From Rostratula benghalensis (taxonomy: Eukaryota > Chordata > Aves > Charadriiformes > Rostratulidae): a DNA stretch of 64,000 nucleotides. The stretch is taken from NCBI GenBank assembly GCA_013399305.1, contig VXAI01000021.1:6463829-6527828 (forward strand). Direction: 5' to 3'. The position numbers and the translations under genes were made by a program. Every line of letters starts with the position of its first letter. Within the stretch, counting starts at the first letter, position 1. Positions 48,691-62,450 of the stretch are shown in pieces. The notes beneath the pieces were generated by a model, which had not been told where the DNA came from, searched no databases, and saw only the letters and a program-made list of their open reading frames with translations.

Positions 48691-51600
48691 TACTATGGGT
48701 AATAGGCAGAGCTATGCTCTTTCAAATCCTTTATCCAATGATGCTGGAAGAGTATGAGAACAGACCACAGGAAGTGGCCAGGTTCATATAGTGTTCCTAA
48801 ACACTATGTCCTTTCACTGCAGGAGACAGTTGGGGCAGCACATTGGCCTAGACAGTCTACAGCTCTAACCCAGTCAGACATTTTTTATGTTATTATGAAT
48901 AAAGCTTCTGTATTGAGAATCCCTTCCATGCAAGAAAAGCCTCTCTATTGTGCTGTATCTGGAATGTGAATGGTGCCATTGCTGTAGTAGATGACTGCAA
49001 AAATGGCTAATGAGAGCATATAGGTATCAAAACACACATCTACACAGTAAGAGATACCAATAGGATTCTTCAGCCTATGTGTGCACACACTCTCCACCAG
49101 TAGATTGAAACTCTCTAGGATGGTAAAATTAGAAGAGAGTTAACTCTTCTCTGTGAGGCCTTGCTGTGTAGATACCAAAAAAAGAAAGACCCACAAAAAT
49201 CTCTGGATGTGAGGCAGACCAACTTGCACTGAAGGGCCGGTAATTGTAATTACTATCACAAGTGTTTGGGAGGGTTATAGGAGCAACTGACCAGTTTAAC
49301 TACTTCAAGGGTTCTGCAGAGAGGAATGTAACATTAATGGGAACTATTGTAACCATGTTATACTTTCTCTTAATTTCTATTTGTTTAGTAACAGTGTTTT
49401 AACACTTTTCTTGGTGACAATCACTGTAGCAAGAGAGAAACCATTTATTTCGACTTCAGTTAAGAACATCAGAGGTCGGCGATGTGCTCTATGAGTATAC
49501 TCATAGAGAAAAAAAAATGCATGGGCAAGAAGCTTATTCTTTGCTTTCACGTGTCTTGCATATGTGAAGTCACAAGTTTTTGTTGATTAAGGAATTTTAC
49601 TTTTACCCTGCTTTCTCACCAGCCTCTCTGCTGATGAAGGATGAATAGGGAAAGTGTTGACCTTTCTCTGTATGTTCCAGTTAATAAATACGGATAACAC
49701 TTTCTTGTATCTGTGCCCAGTTTGGATAAAAGGGAGTCTGATAGATACTGTATCCCAGATGTTACATCTGATAATTAGGCAGCTTTAAAATGTAACATAG
49801 CTGAATGTTATTAAAACCACTAAAATAAAAGAAAATCTTCATCCTTGATGGATTTTTCTGCAGGAAAACAAATATTATGCCTTGAAAATGTCAGTTTAAA
49901 GAAGAAAGATAATGATATCGAGGAAGGTAACTTTCAACTCTAGCTTGTCTGTGTTAAATACTTTGCAATAAACTGCTCATCAGTTGCTTATCATAGGCCA
50001 ACAGTCAGATGGTAAGCTCTGCTGCTTTTGTGTATTCTAACACACTTCTAGTATGATCCAGAAAATCCAGGCAAGAGGTAATATATGTGATCACATGACT
50101 TGTTATCTTAAATGGTTTCATATGTGGTATTCGCTCCAGTTATTTGACATGACTCAAGTTGACCTCATTGTTTGTATGCTTGAAAGGGAACAATTATGCA
50201 ACTCCTAAATGGTATGGAAGACAGCAATGCCATACATGACAGAAAAGAAAGCAGGAATGCAATGCCTACCAAACTGTCAAGACATTTTACACCAGCATAA
50301 TAAGTATATTTTCTTTGTATGGTGCGATATTACAGAACAAAAAAACCCTAACATTCATGCTAGTAACTCTGGCTTAATCAAAACATCTTGTAGTTCTTGT
50401 AGTCCTTTGGAACCTAAAATTTTTGTGGTTCTCACTTACATCAGAACCTGAATATTTTCAGACAAGTTCCAAGTTTGCCAGAATAACAAAAACAAAAATA
50501 TTTACAGCAGGCAATAGTGTCATTACAAATAGCACCTTATGACAATGCTGTCAAATGATAACATATGTAAATTGACTCATATGTATCTTCAGTTATAAAA
50601 TCTTTGTACATACTTGAGTTCAGCAACATCTTAAGGAGGATGTTGAACTAAGTACCTCTTTAATTTTACCAGTGGTTTATGAAAAACATTGATAAAATAA
50701 TATAGCATTAATTAAAGCTGAACAAGACAGAAGCACTGTAATTTTCTTTTTTGAACTGACCCCCTTCTTGCAGAAGCATTGGTAGTATAAGTTAGAAAAC
50801 GAAGGATGGAAGAGTCCTGGAAAATTCACTGTTATCTGTTTAATCTGATTTTGAAGTTCTTGGCACCTACTTCAATTTTTTGTAAGTGAAAACATGTAAC
50901 ATCTTATGAAACTGCAAAGCATTCTCTGAAACTATTTTACTAAATTTCAAATCACCTTGAAGTTTTTAGAGGATTTTGTTGAGCAGGGAGAGGTTACAAG
51001 GCAAAGATGTTCCATTGTTCTGAAGCCTCTGATTCCAGTCTCATCTTATCAAATGTCAGTAGCTAGTGAGTGACTAAATGGACAACACTCAGTTGAACCA
51101 GAACAGCAGGCAGTTCCTACTGCTTCAGAAGGGTGAGCATTTTCCCCTGATTCTGTAATGAACCAGCTTAAAATGGGTGGCAAGAAGCTGCTGGAGGTAT
51201 TTTAAGACAACGTTAAATCATGCCATAATTAAAGAGTTTATTAGAGACTCTGTACTGATTCCAGCATCCTCACTAAATCCCACACCTGAAGAACTGCATC
51301 CTGTACTACCTAGTTCTTCCTCTTCTTTTAGTCTCTGTTCCCCATTCTACAGGTCTCTGGTGTTGTTATGCATGTTCAAGAACGTGCTCCAGTGAACTCC
51401 TGGAGAGAGGAATCTTTAGAAAAAAAATAGTAAATATATTTGGCTATCACAAAAATGCCCAATCAACAATATGTGCCAGTCTGCTATCTAGCATAATGTC
51501 CTACTGGTAGACTTGTTGATGCACATTGAGTGGACAAGAGCCTAGAGAACACGATCAAGTATTCTTTTGGAGCATGGAGGCTACTGTTGCCAGCTCCAAG

Positions 51601-54600
51601 GGAGGCAGACTTTGGTGCCTGAGGATTTATTGAAGTTTCCCCGTATACTTGACAAGATGATCTTGCCTCCAGATACCGTGTTTCTTGCAATATGTGAGTA
51701 GGAAGATCAGTTTTAATTAGCGTGACTTTAAAGCTGACCAAAGCAAATACCAATTACTGTCAGTCAGCGTGGTGATTACAGCTACCTCAGACACATTGCA
51801 ACAGAAGAATGGCTGCTTTGTTTATGTGTTAGAAGTGGACGGCAAAGGAAAGTCAACATCATGATTTAGCTCACGGCCTTGGAATGGGAGGAGAAAACCA
51901 TTTTTTCTTACTGTGACACATTCAGTGTTTTGTTCTGGATTTCATGGGACTTTTCTTATACAGTGTCACAGACATGAGAGTGAAAAGTAAATGGATCAGA
52001 TGGCTGATCAGAGTGCTTTTGTCCCAGCAGTAGCTGGTATGGAACTGTACCAAACTGCGTTTTTCAGGCCACAGCATAGCCTTAGAGCTTTCTGTTCTGC
52101 TCAGCGCAGTCTGGTAGTAACTGTGTTCAGTTATATCCCTCACAGTTCCTCTTTCCCAGTCTGAAAGTGATACTGCACTTTGGAACCACAGTGGCTCCCA
52201 CTGAGCGCAAAAGCCCACAATGGTTCCCTGAGGTAGTACTGCCTGACAGTGTTATCCTGAGCCAGAAGGCAACTATGTTCCCGAATACACCATCATGCTT
52301 TTTCACTTAAAAAACATTCAGCTTTTTAGGGCTCTTTCTCTGTAGCAGCAATGAGGGGAGCATCAGCATTCTGCACATTTGTAGTGCTCACTAGGCCCAG
52401 GTGTTCTCTCCAAGTTCACTATGATCACATGATCCATTCCTTATTGCAGGTTTTGAAATGCTTATCCTAAGCAGAATGCCTTGAGAAGGTAATGGCTTTC
52501 CTGCATGTGTCTAGGTCATTCTGACCTAACCCCTTTCCTGTGATATTGTCAGACAACTGGCTAACTGCCAATGTGCTCAACGAATTTAAAATGCCATTAG
52601 AAAGATTATGGTCTCTGTTAGTACCAGATGTCCTCCAACTCAAACCGTTGTGAAAATGCATGGAGTATTTAAATTGTACTTGCTAGTACTGTGCTGACTT
52701 AGAGTAGGATTTTTGTTTCTCTATACTGTGGTCTGAAAAGCTTCTCCAGTCTCTAAGTTATTTTCATCCATGTTTAACACAGAAGATTTTTGAAACAGCA
52801 TTTAGCTAAAAAGGGAAGATGACATAAGAGTCTATGCCAATTTACCAAAGGCCAAATTACAATTACTTTCTTGCCTCACTGCCACACCTATGAAGAACGT
52901 GGTTACAAAGATAATCTAAAAATGGGAATATTAGTCTGCAATACAGCTGCACTCAACTAAATATTTAAGTAATTACAGAATTAGAAAGCTGAGACTGTGT
53001 GATGGCATAGTCTGAGACGTTGTGAGGACAGCTCTCTCCCTGACTTAAGGTAAATTTACTCTTTTAACAAATCCTTACTTTCCGTGGGTTTGGTGACTTC
53101 TTGATTGGGATTTCTTCCTGTACTACTGTGTACTTGACACTCATTTTGTAAAGAAGTAGGACTCACTGGGCAAGGAAACAGTTACTACTAACCACATTAA
53201 GGCATGTGCAGGAAATAAGGATACCCTGGGGATTCTGGGAGCCAAGTGGATGCAAAGAGGCTACACCTTCATGGATTATGTCATCTCCTCCAAGGAGCAG
53301 TCCCTGGTTCCTGAGCCAAACTATGAACTACGTAGTTCATGCCCACTCTGCTACGTTGCCATGCAGCATGATTGCCTATGCCTGTGCTGACAGCTGGGGT
53401 GTGGTTGGGGAACTGGGACTATCTGGATTTAAACCAGCCAGGCTTCAGTCTGTAAATGAGAACATGGAGACTCCGAAACAAAAAGATCCAGGAGGGGTCA
53501 AAAACCTGAAGAGTGGACACTGGAGCAGATAGACAAGGAGAATGGGACAGATCAGACATAACACAGATTAGAGAATGTGTGGTAGAAGTCAGTGCTCAGG
53601 GGAGAGACTCAGGAATTAGTCTGTAGGGGAACATAGTGTGTTGTATAGAGTTCTACAGAACTGCAGTACAGGTTTCTTGTGCAAGAAAAGTTATCTAAAA
53701 AAATAAATGCAAATAATAGCATATACTACGTATAACAGTGCCTAATCCAGAAGATCTAAGAAGTAGTTGGGAGATGGTATATAGAAAAAAGATAACTTTT
53801 ATTGACAACAAGAATTAACTAATTTTATCTAAGAAGTTATAAAATGTATAGAATACCAGAAGATCACGATACTTAAACTTATTTAGATATGGACTTTTCT
53901 TTAGGTTTGTGGAACGTTCAACTAGAGGCATAAAAGTCCATCTTCATTTGTTTACTGTCTAAGAACCATATCTGTGCCCCTAAATGGATTTGCAAAGCAC
54001 ATAGTTGCTCAAAACTGACCTTTGAAAATCCTAAATTAAATCTTCGTGTGTATGCCAGTGTTGAGGTGTTACTATTTAGCTTTGGAAAAAGCTAGTTGGA
54101 AATTTAAGAAAATGGGAAATGCATCAAGTTAGAATCTTTTTCTTATTACCTCTTGAAGGAATCTGTAGTCTTTTTGAACTCATGTTTTTCTTCAGCAAAT
54201 CTGCAATTAATTTTCAAGGAAACAAAAAATATGGTGTTCAGGTTCCAGGACTGAACAGGACTGACAGAGTTTCTATTATTTTGGTTATCTTCCCTCTATA
54301 CACAATTCTTAAAAAGTTAGCTATTTATACATGGTTAAAGAGGTTAGGTAGTGCATGCAGATATGCCCTCACTTAGACAGAAAATTCAAAATGCCTTCAA
54401 AGGCAAAGTAGTAAGAGAGAAATAATTCATAAAGACTGCTATATATTACAACAGAGAATATTACTTTTAAAAGTTATAATCTTATGGTTTACCTTGCTCA
54501 ATTCAACACAATTTACAAAATGGAGCTCCGTGTATCTCCTACAATCTTCATTTTTTCTCCAGAAAAGTGCCCTTTCCTGCCCCCATGTTTCTCTTTTGTT

Positions 54601-56568
54601 TTTCATGTGCCATTTGATGGATCCTTTGACTGGTTTTTTTTTGTTACTAGAATGGTGAAAAGAATATTTTAGCTGTGATCAGCTACGGCAGGGAAGAGGC
54701 AAGGCATTGACTTCACCTTGAGAGGAATCTCTGCTCCCCTTGTCACTGGCAACTGGAAAAAACTCATGGCTGATACTTGCTTGTTTCTTCAGGCACCATC
54801 AGAGTTTGTCTCACAGCATTTTGTCAGGATGGACATTTTTACTCAAGCAGTGAAGAGAAATGTCTGTTGCCTGAAAGCACCTTTCAGTGACATGTTTTCA
54901 AACAGTTAGGCAAAAGGTATCAGGGAGAATGTGGATTTTCAGAGGCTGCCAGAGAAGACAAACCACCCCCTTCCTGTGGTTCTGGTGACATACTGAAAGC
55001 TCTGCAGGAAACGATGAGACAGAAACCAATTTCTTCTGGCAGAGCACTTAACCTTTGGAAATCTAACTTGTATAGTGCAGCAGAGGCTTTGACTAGTATG
55101 GTACTTTAAGGGAATCTTTGTGAACACAAACACAATGCAGAGACTTTACTGCCTTCAATTCCAACATTGACAGACTCTTCTCAGCTGCAGACTAGAAGTC
55201 CCCTCTAGGCTCTCAAAGCAGCAACCCAGCTCTCTCTGTCCTTTTTCCACTTGCAGATATGTAGCTTTCCCCTAGTCAGTGCTTCTGGCAGGGAAATTGT
55301 TACTCTTGCAAGAATAAAAATGGGAAAACCTGCATTTCTCCAAACTTGTCTGGGTACCCAGGAGTCAGGAGAACTCTTCTAACACACTGCCAGCTGGACA
55401 AAGAATAGTGAAGTTCCAAGGTTTAAACAGTGGTCTGCTATGGCCATTCTTGACATAAAAAGATACTTTTACTCCCCTCCAGTTCAATCCTCCCACTCTT
55501 TAATTTTTTGGTTCCCTTTCTTAAACTTCTATGGACTAAAACCAGAAAACAAACAGCATCCATTCCCCTGTTTCAGAACACTTTTTCTTGCTTTTCTTGG
55601 CTGAGTGCTCCTTTCATACTCAGCGGGTATCCTTGGGATATCTACCAAGGCTGGCTCTGCACTATGGCCCAGCACCAAGAACCATAGCTGTCTACTGCCT
55701 AGCAACACTGACATAACCTCAAGTGGCTTAATTTTGTAATTTCTGTCTCTAAGTATGTGAACTCAAACCGAACTCCAAGACACATAACCACACCAAAATC
55801 TCATGAAAGGAACAGACACTCACTGGCCTCAGTTCCCTTTCTGAAGGTTCCAAGATACAGAGTCCATTTTCTTTGTTTTTCATTCATGCAATAACAGGAA
55901 ATCCCAGAGAGCAGGACATGAGATTCATTGTTTCCCAGAACTGGTAGCACCTTAATGGCTAATATGGTTTAGGCAAAATTAACTAAAAAACCCCAAAAGA
56001 ACCACCCCTCTCATTCAGCTGTGTATTCTTACTATTAAGCAGCAATTGTGAACTTGCATTGACCTCACTGGAGCAAGATTTCATCCCAAACACATTAGCA
56101 GTGCAGATGACTACACACTACTGTGCTGGAGATCTATGATCCATACTCCCAAAGTTTTTCTAAGAGTTTGAAATCAGGGATCACTTGCCACAAACATATT
56201 CTGAGTAACATCAATGAAGAACCACCGTATTCTAAGGTGGTTGATCTCCATCAGTAACTGATTAAATTCACAGTGTAGTCAATTTCGGGTTCATACTTGT
56301 CATTTAGAAACCTTAGCTCTATTTCAAAAGCTGGCAACATAATATTTGAAATCACATGATTCATAAAAATTAGGGGAGCACATTCTGGTAGCACTTCCAA
56401 CTTCTGACCAATAGCTGTATAGTTTGGGAAATGCTCTTCAGACACAGAGGACAAACACAGAAGTTGGACACTTCAATTTCTTGGCCATGTCATGATCTTT
56501 ACAGGGATTAAAATGCATCCAACTTAAATGAATTTAATCACATAATTTCCATAACATCTGTCCAATGG
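48691..56568. other. Intergenic DNA, no gene seen
   Basis: Unique-looking AT-rich sequence. All frames are short and carry no recognisable domain. A 22-bp perfect palindrome lies at 49487-49508. The only other notable features are scattered A and T runs. Confidence 0.6.
49487..49508. repeat. 22-bp perfect palindrome
   Basis: Self-complementary sequence centred on GTATAC, each arm reading CTCTATGAGTA. It could extrude a short cruciform or be a dimeric protein site; no function is assigned. Confidence 0.85.
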
Positions 56569-56570
56569 CA

Positions 56571-57112
56571 TGGTGGATTGACCTCAGCTGGCTGCCAGGT
56601 GCCTTCCAAGCTGCCCTATGACCCCCTCCTCAGCAAGATGGGGGGACAGAAAATAAGATGAAAAATAACTTGAGGGTCAAGATAAAAGCAGTTTAATAAA
56701 ACAAAACCAAAAGCCACAGCAGAAGCAAAAGAAAACCAGATTTATTTCTACTTCACATCAGTGGGTGATGTCCAGCCACTTCCTGGGAAGCAGGGCTTCA
56801 GCATGCATAGTGGTTGCTCCAGAAGACAAATGTCATACTAATGAATGCCCCCTCTTTTATCTTCCTTTCTCTTAGCTTTAATTGCTAAGCAGACATCACG
56901 TGTTATGGAATATCTCTTTGGTCTCTTTGTGTCAGCTACCATGGCTATCTCCCTTCCAGAGATCTTCCCCAACTTTGGGCGTGAGAGGGGATGTTGGAGA
57001 GACAGACTTGGTGCTGTGGGAGCACTGCCCAGCACTAACCAAAACACTGGTATGTTATCAAATGAGGGTTGCTATGGGGAAAATTAACCACCTCCCAGCG
57101 AGACTCAATACA
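56571..57112. mobile_element. Solo-LTR-like endogenous retrovirus repeat
   Basis: About 540 bp starting TGGTGG and ending AATACA, consistent with TG...CA termini. Blocks such as 'ttgacctcag ctggctgcca', 'cagccacttc ctgggaagca', 'ggttgctcca gaagacaaat' and 'tatggggaaa attaacc' match, from memory, LTRs widespread in bird genomes. There are no gag, pol or env frames beside it, so it looks like a solo LTR. The ATTAAA poly(A)-like hexamer read on the minus strand (about 56692-56697) suggests minus orientation. No clear target-site duplication was seen. Confidence 0.75.
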
Positions 57113-57368
57113 GATAGATTTTCCAGTTCTTTGGCCCTTTAAAATTTTGGAGGTACTATTCAACTTACAATCAAACTTTTGGTTATATGTATTGATTTGC
57201 TGCAGACAAGTGATTGCTAGTTGCCAGATAAGTTTTTCCTTTAAAGCTTGTTATTTGCCTCCTCTAATATGTGATGGTGTTGACTCACGAAAAAATGTAG
57301 ATTTAACTGGTGGTGGCCTTCAGCTGCCTATCTTTATGACTGCTCTTCGCTTTGCACAGGGGAATGGA

Positions 57369-57423
57369 ATCCATCCATCCATCCATCCATCCATCCATCC
57401 ATCCATCCATCCATCCATCCATC
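57369..57423. repeat. (ATCC)n microsatellite
   Basis: About thirteen perfect ATCC units, 257 bp right of the LTR. It encodes a spurious His-Pro-Ser-Ile run. Confidence 0.97.
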
Positions 57424-60400
57424 TCTAAACTGTTTCACTATAAAGTCAGGACTGATTCTTCTTATGTTATAGAATGTGGTGATTTGAGAGGATTTTTGCA
57501 TGCAGTTCGACTGGAACTTTGGAAGAAGTAAATCATAGGCACTGGGAAGGCTCCCACTTCCAAGCTGAGTCCCACTGTGCTGAATCCCATTCTTGTGTGT
57601 TATCAGCTGTCTTCACTTCCATACAAGAATTTAACAGCACATTGTTTATGAATCTTAACAGAGAATCTAATTCCTCCAAAGACTTCAGATACAAATAATA
57701 CCTCTCTGTGGCAGACCAATGGTGACAGTCATTCTTAGAATATTTACAACATATATTGGCATTGGCAGTTAAAATGCAATGAGCAAATGTTGAACTTAGG
57801 CTATTTAATTGCTAATTCAAAGTGAAATACATTACCAGATCATTCTAATCTAAAACATAATACACAACTGGACTATTACAATTCAGCTTACATCAGCATC
57901 TGAATGTAAACATGAACTAGGTCAAAATTGTTTTAACCTTTTTACAAAGGAGGTTTGCAACCTAAAAGTTATCTATAACTAAGGTTTTATAATTAGATTA
58001 ATATAATTTTTACATTTTGCTCAGTGTTAGTTTGTGCAATGATGAAACACAGACCTCACCCCCCCCCCCCCCATTAGGACTGGATCATCACTTTGTAATC
58101 TGCCCTGAACAAAGTAGTAGCGTGAAGTTGTCTTTGTCCTCAAACTAAGCAAATTGTTCTAGTCTTACATCAGTGAACCTGGAGTCTCTTCAGTGCAATG
58201 ATGCTAGCAAATGACTGAGAAAAGTGAACAAAAGGCTCTTTTGCAGTTCTTGCAGGGCCTGCTTTACCTATCTTACCTGTAGATTTAAGCTCAACAGAGA
58301 AATAAAGGGGACACTTTATGCTCACTCATACCTCCATGTAGAGCCATGATAGTAGACCATAAAGGACAGGTAATTAATTGACAGACAAACCACCAAGGCA
58401 CCAAAGAAATGGTTGGTTTAAAATAGCTTTTGCATGATTAATCAAGCAAGCTGGGAATTAGAACCCACATCCCACATTGTCTATCCTCAAGTCCTAAACA
58501 GAAGAGTTATCTTACTGTTCTTTTACATAATTAATGAGGTTCTGGATCTCTCTTTAATCAAAATTTAAAAACACACAGTTTATTTGGAAATACAAAGAGA
58601 ACTAGGGATGTGATTGATCCCACATGCATATTGGGAAGTACGTAACATACTGCAAAGTTACAAAATACCTGCTGATTTCTCTTTGTTTTAAGATTAGGCA
58701 ATTTGCATGCTTGGTTAATATTTCAACTTAATAAAACTCCAGTAAGTTCCCTGCAAGTTATGTACGAATAATTTTAAAGTATTTAATGAAATAAATGATT
58801 TTCCATTAAAGAAACAGGACAATTCTAAATTACTTCATATGTCAGCCAGCTAAAATTTTTGTATCATAGGAGTCACAAAACTTACCTCTAACATTCAGGA
58901 ATTAATCTTTATTTCTTCAGTAACACATGGAATTCCCAATAATACCATATTCATAAAATACACCATTAATTCTCATAATAAAAACGTACATACTTGGAAC
59001 TTAATTGTCATTACATTGTGTTCTTTAGCATTTTGTTGAAGGTGGACTATTTTATAAGCTTTCATTATTAGTGAGGTTAATTTAGCTTAGTTTTCCCATC
59101 ACATGTAAAAGTATCTTAACTTTTTTCTATTTGGATGTTGAAGTTATTGAAGAATTAATCTTCCACAATCACATGCAAAGCATGCTTACTCACACTTGCA
59201 GGCAGAGACAATAAAAGTGACTGTAGCCATTCCCAATGCCATTTCACATGGTCTGGCCCAGATCAGGAATGAGGTTTAAGGCTTCTATAGCAGGAATGGA
59301 TATTAAATGCATATCCACTCTTTCAGAAGTCTCAAATTGAAGACTGATCCTTTCAAAAATAAAACCAGAAGCAGCTCTCACTAATGCACTCATCTGTAGC
59401 TGAAGTAGAGATCACTACCTTCACTAAGCACGTTCTGTCCTGGGACTGTATACTCCAAGAGAGGAAATGCATATGAATAGGTTGTCCCTCAAGAGTTTTT
59501 ACAAACAACCTGAGGGAATTCTGACAACTGAGATACACCTATAAATTACTGTCACAGTTTGTAACTGTAGATAAGCACTGGTAACTCAATAAATAGTCCT
59601 ATCTCCAGCTTCTAGGTCTCTCTTGGTTCCCCACATCTCTGAATTCATGTCAGTGTCAACTTAGAAATGCTGCCCTCTAAGTGATGTTACATTCTGAGAA
59701 ATTCTTGCAGCTCTCTGGCAGCCCTGTCATCCTCTGCAGCTGGTTCTCTTTCCTTCTGCCCCAGAATAATTATCCAGCTCAACCCTTTTCTTGCTGAATG
59801 AACCTTGCAAACTCCCTACATCATGGTGTGACTATTAAATCCACTTAGGAACGAGTCAGATACATCCCACAATATGCAGTTGCAATATTGCTTCATGCAT
59901 CAGACATGTCCCTCCTGAATTGCAAGGGCAAGAGACTTAATTGATTAAGTTAATTTGGAATTCTCTTCCTAATCTGATTTTCAAAAGGTCATACTAAAAC
60001 AAAATCAAAGATATGACTGGTGTTATGTAATGGTAGAAGTTTGCTTCCCTCCCCTAAATAGTCTTTTAATTTCATTGGAATTAGTTGCATAAAGCAAGCT
60101 GGATTTAGTTCAAGTTCTCCTTTCTGTGGATTTTTAGCTTTAAAATAGGTTTTCTCCAATGGGTATGAATATGAAAGACTACAAGTAAGAGCTATTGAAG
60201 ATACTCAACAAGATCAATGAGATGGAGGGTAAATGGTGATCTGAATAGCAAGAACTTGTCATGAGATGATAGACTGAGGAATTGTTTCCCAGAGGACTGA
60301 GCAGAGCTCTGATCCTGGGACTTCTAAAAGTAATCTCACTGCAGGAGCATGAGAATGAGTGGGTCTCAGCAGTTAGGGGAATACATGACACTTTTTTTTT

Positions 60401-62137
60401 AAGTACAGTTCTAGCATATTCTGTTATTTCTATCAAATACTATTTGTTCTCAGTTTTCAGCTAATTAATTTTATTTAAAAGTAAATAAAATGCTTTGCCA
60501 TAGTTCTGTTGTCTCATAGGAGCTGAAGGAAAATGCCCAAATCTCATTGAAATCCTATGAGAGCTAAGCCCCAGATGTTGGTCCTGCTTGATGTTTTTTT
60601 TTGCATTTATTCCTTCAGAAAGGAAATTGTGGCCCTCGGTGGACAAAAAAAAAGGATTCAGATATGACCTTTGCCTCACAAGCTGATGATTACTGGAATT
60701 TGGGAAGATACGTATGGAAAGGGTGACTCAATACCTGCTTTGCTCTTTGTGTAAACACCCATTAGTTTTGCTTTAGTCGCTGTGATGTATACTAACTATA
60801 TAATAATGCTGGTCAATGTTTATGTGACCAGCTTACTAGACACATAAATTTGAGATTAATCTCAAACTAGAGTATAAGTCAGTGAACAATGTAAAGTTCA
60901 CAACCATTTTCACTTGCAGAAGTATTTACTGGAGGACAGAAACCAATGTGAAACCATTAGGCAGGATCTTCCCGAAGTGATTTTGCCGGGCAAAAGAAAG
61001 GAAAAAAAACCCCAAACCCAGTATACAAAACATTTTGCATCTTGCAGATATATCACATGGATCCACACAGACCTTGGGGATGCATTTTTGTGTAGAGGCC
61101 CTGCACAGCACAACACAGAGCCCTATGACCTGATTTGAGGAAGCCTGTATCTGAGGCACTTGATTTGCTCAGAAAATAACAATCGAACTGCTAATTTTAA
61201 GAGAGATTTCCCCCATACTGAGGATGCTACTGGAGAATCTTAGCACTGGGCCTATCAGCATTTCTGCAAGACTGGTGGAGGCTGCACTGCTCACACAGAT
61301 CTAGAATGATTAGTGGAAAGGATCACTGCTTCTGTTGGGCAAAAAAGCCACTTGATATCTAACTCCTCTGTTCTACCCCCTCTGAGACCATCCCTTTCCT
61401 TCATCATTCCCTCCAAATGATTATTTTTCTCTTCAAGGACTGAATTATGGCACCCTGCCTGTGTCCTTGTTAAGATCTTAGCTAGAAAAATGCTTTTGCT
61501 TAAGAAAATAACATCATGGGAAAGGCCATGGCAACACAAACACTTGTTTTGCCAGAATACATTTATACTGGATGGGTGGGTAGTTCAGATGGCCATGAGC
61601 ACTTAATAAAGCTCATTTTTTCTAGTAATTCCCCAAGGCACTTTCTTCACAAATACTATTATAAGGGAGACAGGCATTTCAGTGGAAACTGCCAGACTTA
61701 CAATGAATATGACTATCTTCTTTTCATAGTTTTTTCCTGTCAGTTTAGTAATCTCAGGAAGGCAATTTCTAGTCTAAATAAATTGGATCATACCATGCCT
61801 TTTCAACTACTCTGTCTTTTCTAAGTTTTATTTTTGCATCCAAAATCCTAATAACAGCCTGTAACACATTTACATTCCTTCATTATTGCCTCTGTTTTGT
61901 TGGGTACACAGTATTCCGCCACTTTCTCTTTTTTTCCTCTCTCCCTTTGGTAATATAATCATTCTGCATTTTTCCAGATTTGGACAAACAGAAATGGTTT
62001 CAGCTTCAAGTTAGTGTTTAAACAACTACGAAAAAGGACCTCTGGCCTTCAGGCATGAATTTAAATCATTGAACGGAAGGCAGAATGAAGCAATATTAAA
62101 TCTAGGATGAGGTAGTCAAAGCTGTCTAAGAAATTTC
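57424..62137. other. Intergenic DNA, no gene seen
   Basis: AT-rich sequence with short frames only. A 14-base C run lies at 58059-58072. No transposon body or exon recognised. Confidence 0.6.
58059..58072. repeat. Poly(C) tract, 14 bp
   Basis: Fourteen uninterrupted C; likely variable in length and error-prone in sequencing. Confidence 0.9.
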
Positions 62138-62375
62138 ACAGATTCAGAGAATTTAAGGCCAGGATGAACTGACAGATCTCTTAGTTTGACTCCTGTTTGT
62201 CAAGACTGTTACATTTTACTCATTTACTATGATACTGAGATCCACAACTCTATTCAAGTGAATAATTGCTTCACTGCTTTGAAGTGAAAACATGAAGAGG
62301 TAGAAAATCAACAGCTTCCCTGACACTGATCAATCATACACACTGTTAAAAAGCACACCTAACTTCTCATTTTAA
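62138..62375 (-). mobile_element. Ancient CR1-like LINE 3' fragment, antisense
   Basis: It begins with 'agattcagag aatttaaggc', continues 'agatctctta gtttgactcc' and 'cattttactc', and later 'cactgttaaa aagcacacct'. This follows the order of the antisense strand of an ancient amniote CR1 3' end as I remember it. Highly diverged, no reading frame. Confidence 0.65.
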
Positions 62376-62383
62376 TTTGTATG

Positions 62384-62450
62384 ACATCATATGGCATAGA
62401 ATATCCCTTTTGTCAGATGGGGGTCAGCTGGTATTGGGCACAAAAGCCAG
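62384..62450. mobile_element. Short fragment related to the 56.6-kb LTR
   Basis: 'gacatcatat ggcatagaat atcccttttg tcag...ggtcagct' aligns with 56892-56940 of the LTR element ('gacatcacgt gttatggaat atctctttgg tc...gtcagct') in the same orientation. About 50 bp are alignable; the rest is lost or too diverged. Confidence 0.5.

Noticed and set aside
57069..57428. 119-codon frame ending in a His-Pro-Ser-Ile repeat
   Set aside because: The repeat is the translated ATCC microsatellite, and the upstream part overlaps the LTR end.
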